The notes beneath the pieces were generated by a model, which was given only the letters and a program-made list of their open reading frames with translations, did no database searches and was not told where the DNA came from. A stretch of DNA of 8,958 nucleotides from Beijerinckiaceae bacterium (GTDB lineage Bacteria; Pseudomonadota; Alphaproteobacteria; Rhizobiales; Beijerinckiaceae): NCBI GenBank assembly GCA_022702195.1, contig JAKONB010000214.1:1-8958 (forward strand). The letters are read 5' to 3'. This document shows, piece after piece, positions 1 through 6,041 of this stretch (its first letter is position 1; each line of letters starts with the position of its first letter). Position numbers and translations under genes: made by a program.

Positions 1-454
1 AGATGTGCGGGTCGGTGCCGCGGGTGACCGCGATGCGGCGGCCCTTGAGGTCGGCCACCGTGGCGACGCCGGAATCCTTGCGCGTGACCAGCGCGGTCCA
101 TTCCGGCTGCGAGAACGCGTAGATCGCCCGGATCGGGTTGCCGTTGAGGCGCGCCAGCAAGGCCGCGGCCCCCGCCGAGGAGCCGATGTCGATGGCCCCG
201 CCATTGAGATATTCGAGGGCCTTGTTCGAGCCGAGCGACTGCACCCAGCGCACGCCGATGCCCTTCTCCTTCAGGGCCTCCTCGAGGAAGCCCTTGTCCT
301 TCAGGAGGAGGCTCACCGGGTTGTAGGTCGCCCAGTCGAGCCGGACCTCCGTCACCTCGGCGGCCGGGGCCGCCCCCTGGCCCGCCAGCAGGGCGAGGGC
401 GCCGCTAGCCGTCGCCAAGAGTTCGCGGCGCGAAAGGGGCTTCGGGAGACGCAT
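1..454 (-). CDS. ssuA: SsuA-like aliphatic sulfonate ABC transporter substrate-binding protein (3' part missing, cut by window edge)
   Basis: Periplasmic binding protein expected to capture sulfonates for an SsuBC-type ABC importer. The first 151 codons are present, against roughly 320 in the family; the C-terminal half lies left of the window. The N-terminus has a twin-arginine-type signal (LSRRELLA at residues 7-14, then a hydrophobic Ala/Leu stretch and AAPAAE around 28-33). The mature part follows the SsuA pattern: VRLDWATYNP, LLKDKGFLEE, an ALEYLNGGAIDIG segment near 80, and VADLKGRRIAVTRG near the cut end. The loop after AIDIG reads SSAGAAA instead of the usual STGDAP-like ligand loop, so the substrate may differ from simple alkanesulfonates. 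The ATG at 454 is chosen because it places the twin Arg at residues 9-10; no good ribosome site precedes it. It lies 87 bp downstream of the cysteine desulfurase on the same strand, and ssuB/ssuC may follow outside the window. Family call firm, substrate unknown. Confidence 0.88.
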   Translation of the reverse strand, partial: MRLPKPLSRRELLATASGALALLAGQGAAPAAEVTEVRLDWATYNPVSLLLKDKGFLEEALKEKGIGVRWVQSLGSNKALEYLNGGAIDIGSSAGAAALLARLNGNPIRAIYAFSQPEWTALVTRKDSGVATVADLKGRRIAVTRGTDPHI

Positions 455-493
455 GGCGGAGCGCTTTCGTTGGGCGGCGACGACAGCTTGGGG

Positions 494-526
494 GCGACGC
501 CCCGGATCACCGATCCGGGGCGTCGC
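494..526 (-). terminator. Perfect 15-bp hairpin between desulfurase and ssuA genes
   Basis: Arms 494-508 and 512-526 are exact reverse complements (15 bp, mostly G/C) with a 3-nt loop at 509-511. The hairpin begins 16 nt past the desulfurase stop codon and ends about 40 nt before the ssuA start. No U-run follows on the minus strand, so it is not a textbook intrinsic terminator. It could end or weaken transcription into ssuA, or protect the 3' end of the shell/cargo mRNA. The structure is seen directly; the role is inferred. Confidence 0.55.
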
Positions 527-541
527 GATCACGCCGCGTCC

Positions 542-2557
542 CTAGCGCGGCAGGCGGTGCAGGGCCTTCAGGAACACGTCCACGTCCTCGCGGGTGTTGT
601 AGAAGGCGAGCGAGGCGCGGATCGACTGATCGACGCCGAACCGGCGCAGGGCCGGCAGGGCACAATGGTGGCCGGAGCGCACCGCGATGCCGTGGGCGTC
701 GAGATGGTGGGCCACCGCCTCGTTGGCCTGTCCCTCGATGACGAAGGACATCACGCTGGCCTTCTGCCGGGCGGTGCCGATCAGGCGCAGACCCTTGATG
801 TCGGCGAGCCCGCCCTGCGCGTAGTCGAGCAGGTCGTGCTCGTAGGCCGCGATGGCCGGCAGCCCGACGCTCTCCAGGTAGTCGAGCGCCGCGCCGAGGC
901 CGACCGCCCCGGCGATGTCCGGCGTGCCCGCCTCGAACTTCTCCGGCGCGCCCTTGTAGACGGTCTTGGAGAAGGTCACGTCCTCGATCATGTGCCCGCC
1001 GCCCTGCCAGGGCGGCATCGCCTCGAGCAGGTGCCGTTTGCCGTAGAGCGCGCCGATCCCGGTGGGGCCGAACACCTTGTGGCCGGAGAAGACCACGAAA
1101 TCGGCATCCAGCGCCTGCACGTCGATGGGGATGTGAGGGGTCGACTGGGCCGCGTCCACCAGCACCGGCACGCCGTAGGCATGGGCGAGCGCGATGATCT
1201 CGCGGACCGGGTTCACCGTGCCGAGCGCGTTGGCGACGTGCGTCACCGACACGATCTTGGTGCGGCCCGACAGCAGGGCGGCGTATTGCTCGAAGATGAT
1301 CTCGCCGCGATCGTCCACCGGGATCACCCGCAGGGTGGCGCCGGTGGCCTGGGTCAGGAGCTGCCAGGGCACGATGTTGGCGTGATGCTCGATCTGGCTG
1401 ACGATGATCTCGTCACCCGGGCCGAGATTGGCGCGGCCATAGGAATTGGCCACGAGGTTGATCGCTTCCGTGGTGCCGCGCACGAAGACGATGTCGTCCT
1501 TGGACGGGGCGTTGAGGAAGCGGCGCACCTTCTCGCGGCCGCCCTCGAACAGGTCGGTGGAGCGCGCCGCCAGCGTATGGGCGGCCCGGTGGATGTTGGA
1601 GTTGTGGCGGCCGTAGAACTCGCTCGTGGCGTCGATCACGCTCTGCGGCTTGTGGGTGGTGGCCGCGTTGTCGAGCCAGACGAGGCGGTGCCCGTTCACG
1701 CTCTGGTGCAGCGCCGGGAAGTCCTTTCGCACGTGCTCCACGTCGAACGGCGCCCCCACCGGGCTCGACCCGTGCGACGTCACGCGCGGGGCCGGACCGG
1801 AATGGCGGGCGGGCTCGACCCGGGGTTGGGCCGAGGCCTTGGCGGGGCGGCGCGGCTGCGGCTCGAGGAAGTAATAGTCGCCCGCCGGCGCCGGGGCCAC
1901 CGAGAGGTGCCCGGTGCGCTGGAAGTGTTCCTGTGACACGTCCTTGCCCCGATGCGACGGGTCGGCCGGCACCAGGCTCGGGCTCAGGGCATGCGCGAAG
2001 GCATTCGCCCGCGGATGATCCTGGGCGATGGTCCGGTGCAGGTCCGGCCCCCCGGGGAGGAACGCGGCCACCTCGTCCAGGCTCGGCACGAAGAACTCGG
2101 GCAAGCCCCGGCGGCCGAGCGGGTCGGCCAGCGGATGCACCGAGGGAATCGCGCCGACATCGAGCAGGTTGGCACTGCTCGGCGCCGGAGTTCCGCCGAC
2201 CGGGTTGGCGGCGGACGGTCCGGTGAGGCCGGGCAGCCCGAGGCTCGGGCCGCCGGCATTGCGCGCGCCGAGGGAGGAGGTGTCGGGCGCGAGGCCCGAC
2301 GGAAGAGCACCGGACGGTGCGGAGGGGGTGCCGAGGCTGGCACCCGGCAGCGCGGGCTGCCCGGGGGCCTGGGGAAGATTCTCCAGGCCCTGGGGGAGCT
2401 GCGGCGAGGCCGGCAGGCTCGGGGTGAGCGGCGCGGACGCCGCTTGCCCCTGGCCGTAGATCTCGCGGGCGAGGCGCCCGACGAGATCCGCATGCGCCGT
2501 GTCGCCGAGCACCCCCGTGGGCAAGCCCGAGGGGAAGCCGGCCTCAGGCGTAGTCAT
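542..2557 (-). CDS. Cysteine desulfurase, SufS-type, encapsulin cargo with long N-terminal targeting extension
   Basis: PLP-dependent enzyme that removes sulfur from L-cysteine, giving alanine and an enzyme persulfide. The 671 residues have two parts. Residues 1-268 are Pro/Ala/Gly/Ser/Leu-rich and probably disordered, with denser islands (ADLVGRLAREIYGQ at 23-36; LPEFFVPSLDEVAAFLPGG at 152-170; GDYYFLEP at 226-233). Residues 269-671 align without visible gaps to E. coli SufS (406 residues, offset 268): His391 stacks on PLP, Lys494 in SGHKVFGPTG forms the Schiff base, Cys632 in RSGHHCALP is the persulfide cysteine, and Arg627 and Arg647 match SufS Arg359 and Arg379. The start overlaps the shell gene's end by 14 bp, implying translational coupling. 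In characterised family 2 encapsulins a similar disordered N-terminal domain loads the desulfurase into the shell; cargo status here is inferred from this extension and the adjacent shell gene. The enzyme looks catalytically intact. Confidence 0.95.
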   Translation of the reverse strand: MTTPEAGFPSGLPTGVLGDTAHADLVGRLAREIYGQGQAASAPLTPSLPASPQLPQGLENLPQAPGQPALPGASLGTPSAPSGALPSGLAPDTSSLGARNAGGPSLGLPGLTGPSAANPVGGTPAPSSANLLDVGAIPSVHPLADPLGRRGLPEFFVPSLDEVAAFLPGGPDLHRTIAQDHPRANAFAHALSPSLVPADPSHRGKDVSQEHFQRTGHLSVAPAPAGDYYFLEPQPRRPAKASAQPRVEPARHSGPAPRVTSHGSSPVGAPFDVEHVRKDFPALHQSVNGHRLVWLDNAATTHKPQSVIDATSEFYGRHNSNIHRAAHTLAARSTDLFEGGREKVRRFLNAPSKDDIVFVRGTTEAINLVANSYGRANLGPGDEIIVSQIEHHANIVPWQLLTQATGATLRVIPVDDRGEIIFEQYAALLSGRTKIVSVTHVANALGTVNPVREIIALAHAYGVPVLVDAAQSTPHIPIDVQALDADFVVFSGHKVFGPTGIGALYGKRHLLEAMPPWQGGGHMIEDVTFSKTVYKGAPEKFEAGTPDIAGAVGLGAALDYLESVGLPAIAAYEHDLLDYAQGGLADIKGLRLIGTARQKASVMSFVIEGQANEAVAHHLDAHGIAVRSGHHCALPALRRFGVDQSIRASLAFYNTREDVDVFLKALHRLPR

Positions 2558-3935
2558 GGTAGTTGCCCAGCAGCACGTTATCGAGACGGGCGATGGCGTC
2601 CTCCACCAGCACGGCGGCCGAGAAGTAGCGTGTCACCAGGTGCGAGGCGATCGAGTGGTCGTTGGTACCCATGTAGCGCACCGACAGGCCGGGCTCGATC
2701 TCGCCGGTCACGCCCGACTTCTGCAGGCCGACCACGCCCTGCTCACCCTCACCGACCCGCAGCAGCAGGATCGAGGTGGTCTGGGCGCCGGTGGCCGGAT
2801 CGGTGTCGATGGGCAGCTTGTCGCTCGGCACCAGCGGCACGCCGCGCCAGGTGAGGAACGGGGCACCGAACAGGTGGACCACCACCGGCGGCACGCCGCG
2901 CCGGGTGGCTTCGCGTCCGAAGGCCGCGATGGCGCGCGGATGGGCCACGAAGAAGGCCGGCTTCTTCCAGACCAGGGTCAGCAGCTCGTCGAGATCGTCC
3001 GGGGTGGGCGGGCCGCCCCGGGTGGGGATGCGCTGGCGTCCGCCGACCTCGTTCAGCAGGCCGAACTCGGAATTGTTCAGCAGCTCCCATTCCTCGCGCT
3101 CCTTCACGGCATCGACCGTGAGGCGGATCTGCTCGCGCAGCTGGTCGATCTCGTTGGAATAGAGGTCGGTGACGCGGGTATGGGTGTTGAGGATCGTCTG
3201 GATCGTCGAGAGGTGATACTCGCGCGGATCGATCTCGTAATCGACGAAGGTGGTGGGCAGGCGCGGCGCGCCGTTATGGACCGCCAGGAGCTCGATGCCC
3301 TGCTCGCCCTGGCTGTTGACGTGGCCCTTGAGGCGCTCGCGCTCCTCGACATACTGGGCGACGCGGTTCTTGATGGCGTCGTCGTCCAGGGCCGCGCGGT
3401 CGAGGGTGAGCAGCGTCACGGCGGAGAGCGCCTTGACGGCGGGGGTGGGCTGAGAACCGCCGGTCAGGGCCTCGTCCCCGAAGAAGTCGCCGCGGGTGGC
3501 GAGACCCTGGCGCAGACGGTTGGCATAGGGGCCGGACAGGGACAGCTCGACGGTGCCGTCGGTGACGATGGTCAGGCTGCGGTCGGTGGCGCCCTCGGCC
3601 GAGATCGTCTCGCCGGCCTGGTGCTTGCTCTTGGTGAACCGCTCGGCGAGGGCGGCCAGCTCGGCATCGCCCAGCCGGCTGAAGACCGGCACGGCGCGCA
3701 GGGAGGCGGGGCTGATGGTGCGCTTCTTGCCATCCGCGGTGATGTCGACGCGGCCGGGCTTGGCCAGCACCACGGCGCGGCGGTTCACCCGGTAGACGCC
3801 GCCATCGACGTTGACGAAGGGCAGCAGCCGCAGCAGCCAGCGCGGCGTGTTCGCGAGATTCTGAACCGACGTGACCGTCGCCGTCGATAGATTACGTGCC
3901 GCCGATGCGCCCACGCTCAATCCTTGTCCGCTCAT
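2544..3935 (-). CDS. Family 2 encapsulin shell protein with inserted cyclic-nucleotide-binding-like domain (family 2B type)
   Basis: Structural protein expected to self-assemble into a closed icosahedral HK97-fold nanocompartment. It has 463 residues, versus about 310 for SrpI-type shells without the insert. Residues 1-80 are the N-terminal shell part. Residues about 83-185 resemble a CRP/cNMP domain (VFSRLGDAELAALAERF, then AGETISAEG, GTVELSL, GDFFGDEAL near 149-157, and a closing LLTLDR). Residues about 190-463 carry the family 2 shell signature (REYHLSTIQTILNTHTRV at 238-255, LREQIRLTVDAVKEREEWELLNN at 266-288 with FGLLN after it, and a YMGTN segment at 421-425). The phosphate-binding arginine of classical cNMP cassettes is not at its expected place (Thr164). 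The start has GGAGA nine bases upstream. The 3' end overlaps the desulfurase start by 14 bp, and that enzyme is the presumed cargo. The family call comes from pattern recognition, not a search. Confidence 0.93.
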   Translation of the reverse strand: MSGQGLSVGASAARNLSTATVTSVQNLANTPRWLLRLLPFVNVDGGVYRVNRRAVVLAKPGRVDITADGKKRTISPASLRAVPVFSRLGDAELAALAERFTKSKHQAGETISAEGATDRSLTIVTDGTVELSLSGPYANRLRQGLATRGDFFGDEALTGGSQPTPAVKALSAVTLLTLDRAALDDDAIKNRVAQYVEERERLKGHVNSQGEQGIELLAVHNGAPRLPTTFVDYEIDPREYHLSTIQTILNTHTRVTDLYSNEIDQLREQIRLTVDAVKEREEWELLNNSEFGLLNEVGGRQRIPTRGGPPTPDDLDELLTLVWKKPAFFVAHPRAIAAFGREATRRGVPPVVVHLFGAPFLTWRGVPLVPSDKLPIDTDPATGAQTTSILLLRVGEGEQGVVGLQKSGVTGEIEPGLSVRYMGTNDHSIASHLVTRYFSAAVLVEDAIARLDNVLLGNYHDYA

Positions 3936-3944
3936 TAGACTTCG

Positions 3945-3949
3945 TCTCC
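3945..3949 (-). promoter_or_regulatory. Ribosome binding site of the shell gene
   Basis: The minus strand reads GGAGA here, nine bases before the ATG at 3935. This supports that start codon and is the best Shine-Dalgarno match in the shell/cargo/ssuA gene string; the two downstream genes have weak sites, fitting coupling in one transcript. Confidence 0.7.
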
Positions 3950-4038
3950 GACATTCCGCGAGGTCAGCGGAAGGTCACGACGCGGCTCATGCTGCCAACG
4001 CGAACCACCACCGGACACCCGCATTGTGAATTCATTCC

Positions 4039-4044
4039 ATTGTA
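4039..4044 (-). promoter_or_regulatory. Candidate -10 box for the shell operon
   Basis: The minus strand reads TACAAT, a 5-of-6 match to the sigma-70 -10 consensus, followed by a leader of about 95 nt to the shell start. No convincing -35 box lies 16-18 bases upstream, so transcription would need an activator or an alternative sigma factor if this is the real promoter. Confidence 0.3.
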
Positions 4045-4159
4045 TGCCCGGCACTTCGCGAGAAGCGTGTCCTAAAGGGCCTCCCCGTTTAGCGAGCCTA
4101 TTTCCCTCCGGTCAACAAAATTATGTTCTATATTTCTGGCCGGTTATAGGATAAGGTAT

Positions 4160-4200
4160 TTGAGTTTTGCCGCATCAATGAATAATAATCCACATTGTGG
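4160..4200 (+). promoter_or_regulatory. Candidate plus-strand promoter with overlapping small palindrome
   Basis: TTGAGT at 4160-4165 (4 of 6 to consensus) and AATAAT at 4184-4189 (5 of 6) are spaced by 18 bases. A palindrome with 5-bp arms and a 1-nt centre, CCACATTGTGG at 4190-4200, covers the predicted start site as a repressor operator would. The next plus-strand gene begins almost 400 bp downstream, so either a long leader, a small RNA, or chance is implied. Confidence 0.3.
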
Positions 4201-4592
4201 TGATTCAGGAGAATAACAATCTCCCGCGGGCGGCCTGCGGAGAAGCCGCGCGCTCGCGCACCTGTCGCAGGCCCGGCCCTGGCGGGATCCCCCACGATCC
4301 GCGGGCCGGCACGGACGTGGCGCGTGGCCGGAGGGGCGGCGCAGCAGGCCCGTTTCCGCAAACCGGCTTCGGCGATCGACACCATCCCTCCGGGCCGAGA
4401 TCTTTGGAAGCACAATTCCGAAGATCGTTGCTACACTGCAATCCTCGAAAGACGAGATTGCCGGCCCAACGGGAAGCCCGAAGATGAAAACCCGGACCAC
4501 ACTCCTATCTGCCACCGTCCCGACGATGCGCATCTGTCCCCTCGTCGCGAACACCGATCATGCCGGAGCCAATCGGAGAAGGAATGGGGACG

Positions 4593-4853
4593 ATGGGATA
4601 TCACGACACACACCTGAGTGAATTCGGCACCGCCGGGGCCTTCGCGACGCGCAGCCTGCGCCGCCATTATGGCCGGGCGGCCTTCACCGCCGCCATCGAG
4701 AACGGGCTGATGCCCGACGAACTCTCCGAAGTCCTGGCCGGACGCAGCGTCGTCGAGGCGTTCCCGGTGGCCGGTCGCGAGAGCGTCGTCGATTATGCCC
4801 ACCGGGCCGTGGCCGAGATGATGGTCGCCTATGTGAGCCAGCCCCTCAACTGA
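4593..4853 (+). CDS. Small hypothetical protein (86 aa)
   Basis: Not recognised. The 86 residues begin MGYHDTHLSEFG; the core has FATRSLRRHYGRAAFTAAIENG, then MPDELSEVLAGRSVVEAF and a helical C-terminus (DYAHRAVAEMMVAYVSQ). No signal peptide, membrane segment or cysteine is present, so it is probably a small cytoplasmic helical protein. Three in-frame ATGs compete (4560, 4584, 4593). The last is chosen because the plus strand reads GGAGAAGGA just before it, ending about nine bases upstream; the 4560 start has no comparable site. Codon use is GC-rich like the neighbours. It is divergent from the encapsulin operon and convergent with the monooxygenase gene, with a hairpin 6 nt after its stop. 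It could be a regulator or accessory of the compartment, but nothing in the sequence proves this. Confidence 0.68.
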   Translation: MGYHDTHLSEFGTAGAFATRSLRRHYGRAAFTAAIENGLMPDELSEVLAGRSVVEAFPVAGRESVVDYAHRAVAEMMVAYVSQPLN

Positions 4854-4858
4854 CGACC

Positions 4859-4879
4859 CCGCCGCGACCGTCGCGGCGG
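4859..4879 (+). terminator. Hairpin after the small plus-strand gene
   Basis: Arms 4859-4867 and 4871-4879 pair perfectly over 9 bp with a 3-nt loop, starting six bases past the stop codon at 4853. The following bases are only modestly T-rich. Position and strength suit an intrinsic terminator. Confidence 0.55.
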
Positions 4880-4933
4880 CCCCGTTCCGTCCGACTTCCG
4901 GTTGGTCCCTTCGGAAGGGCGGCGCGCGGCCTC

Positions 4934-4952
4934 GCCCGGGCGCCGCCCGGGC
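4934..4952. repeat. Paired GCCCGGGC palindromes forming a hairpin
   Basis: Two copies of the self-palindromic octamer GCCCGGGC (4934-4941 and 4945-4952) are separated by GCC, so the span can also fold as an 8-bp hairpin. It lies between the terminators of two convergent genes and probably adds to bidirectional termination. Confidence 0.4.
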
Positions 4953-4959
4953 TCCACGG

Positions 4960-4992
4960 GACCATCTCCGCCGCGAACGCGCGGAGATGGTC
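4960..4992 (-). terminator. Terminator hairpin of the monooxygenase operon
   Basis: Arms 4960-4971 and 4981-4992 are exact reverse complements (12 bp) with a 9-nt loop. The stem abuts the stop codon (4993-4995) of the minus-strand monooxygenase gene. There is no U-run after it on that strand. The best reading is transcription end and mRNA 3' protection for the binding protein/monooxygenase operon. Confidence 0.55.
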
Positions 4993-6036
4993 TCAGCGGG
5001 TTCGGGGCAGGACATGTTCGGCGAAGCGGCGCATCTCGGCCTCGAAGGGCTGGAATTGCAGCATGAACAGATCGATGCCCGCCGTGTGGAAGGCGCGGAT
5101 GCGGGCGGCGACGGTCTCGTAGCTGCCGACGAGCCCCGCCGCCGTGCCGCCATTGGTGCCGACATGCCGGCTCGCCGCCGCGTCGGTCTTGGCGAACATG
5201 ACGCTGGCCGCGTCGGTGCGCGCCCGCGTGTCGGCCCGCAGCTGCGCGTCGCGGTCGGCCAGGGCGAGCAGGCGGGCATGTTCGGCCTGGGCCGCCGCGT
5301 CGGTCTCCCGGGCGATGACGAAGGCCGAGAGACCGTAGCGCAGGGGGCCGTTGGCGGCCGGACGCCGCGCCACGTCGGCGATCAGGGCGGCGACGTCGGG
5401 CAGCGGCTGGCCGTTGATGAACCACACATCCGCCCGCTCCGCCGCCAGCGCCCGGGCCGGCTCCGATTCGCCCCCGAGATAGATGGTCGGGCGCGGCCGG
5501 AAGGTGCCGGCGGGGCGCAACTGATAATCCTCCACGCGGAAATGCCGGCCCGCGACCGTCACGCGCTCGCCGCGCATCAGCCGGTCCACGAGGGTGATCC
5601 AGTCGCGCCCATAGGCGTAGCGCTCGTCATGCGCCGGGAAGGGCAGGCCCGCCCGCTCGAATTCCGCCCGGTTCCAGGCGTTCACGAGGTTGAGGGCGAA
5701 GCGGCCGGCGCTGATCTGCTCGATCTGCAGCGCCATCTTGGCGAGCACCACCGGATGGTAGAGCCCCGGCTTGATCGCCGCGATGATCTCGATGCGCTGC
5801 GTCAGCGCCGCGAGGGCGGCCGCCGCCGTCCAGGCCTCGAGCTGGTCGCGTTCGTCGTCGTAGGGATTGGCGGTGTGCTGGGCGACGAGGACCGCATCGA
5901 AGCCCAGGGCCTCCGCCTCCAGCACCAGGGCGCGGTTGCGGGTCCAGCTGGCATCGTCCGGCTCGTCCGGATCGTGGTGGGCGGCGCGCGACCCGTGAAC
6001 GGCCGCCCAGATCCCGAAACGCGGTGCGCTGGTCAT
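4993..6036 (-). CDS. LLM-class flavin-dependent monooxygenase, SsuD/SfnG-like
   Basis: Predicted cytoplasmic FMNH2-dependent monooxygenase of the bacterial luciferase-like family that cleaves a C-S bond in a sulfonate or sulfone using reduced flavin from a separate reductase. The 347 residues fit a single TIM-barrel of this family. Visible signatures: FGIWAAVHG near the start, the beta strand RIEIIAAIKPGLYHP at 81-95, GRFALNLVNAWNRAEF at 111-126 (close to the NVVSGWFRGEF pattern I recall from dimethylsulfone monooxygenase SfnG), HDERY at 136-140, and the phosphate-loop-like YLGGESEPARALAAERADVWF at 186-206. The start lies 5 bp after the stop of the SsuA-like gene, so the two form an operon. 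No flavin reductase is in the window. Family confident; SsuD versus SfnG activity cannot be settled by eye. Confidence 0.9.
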   Translation of the reverse strand: MTSAPRFGIWAAVHGSRAAHHDPDEPDDASWTRNRALVLEAEALGFDAVLVAQHTANPYDDERDQLEAWTAAAALAALTQRIEIIAAIKPGLYHPVVLAKMALQIEQISAGRFALNLVNAWNRAEFERAGLPFPAHDERYAYGRDWITLVDRLMRGERVTVAGRHFRVEDYQLRPAGTFRPRPTIYLGGESEPARALAAERADVWFINGQPLPDVAALIADVARRPAANGPLRYGLSAFVIARETDAAAQAEHARLLALADRDAQLRADTRARTDAASVMFAKTDAAASRHVGTNGGTAAGLVGSYETVAARIRAFHTAGIDLFMLQFQPFEAEMRRFAEHVLPRTR

Positions 6037-6041
6037 GCCGG

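Larger units (their letters stand above)
3950..4592. other. Long divergent intergenic region with AT-rich island
   Basis: About 640 bp separate the shell gene from the small plus-strand gene. No reading frame here has convincing protein character: the minus-strand frames within 4128-4554 are Arg/Pro-rich, change character along their length and lack ribosome sites. The span 4090-4220 is well over half A/T, unlike the rest of the window. Within it the plus strand has TTGAGT (4160-4165), 18 bases, then AATAAT (4184-4189), a possible promoter. The palindrome CCACA-T-TGTGG at 4190-4200 sits on its expected start point. A CTTC-GCGA-GAAG mini-hairpin lies at 4054-4065. The region probably holds control elements for both flanking genes. 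Confidence 0.5.

Noticed and set aside
5..1936. 643-codon open frame on the plus strand
   Set aside because: It lies antisense to ssuA and the desulfurase, whose proteins have clear catalytic motifs. Its translation is Arg/Gly/Asp/His-rich with no recognisable domain, typical of a GC-rich shadow frame.
2499..3890. 463-codon open frame on the plus strand opposite the shell gene
   Set aside because: It is antisense to the shell gene, with low-complexity composition and no domain; its equal length to the shell is coincidence.
4144..4554. Minus-strand frames upstream of the shell gene (95 and 136 codons)
   Set aside because: No ribosome site, inconsistent composition, and they cross the AT-rich island; probably chance frames.
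4484..4621. 45-codon plus-strand frame (MKTRTTLLSATV...) with a faintly signal-like start
   Set aside because: The ribosome site is poor, it overlaps the better supported 86-residue gene, and its C-terminal half is Arg/Asp-rich without character.
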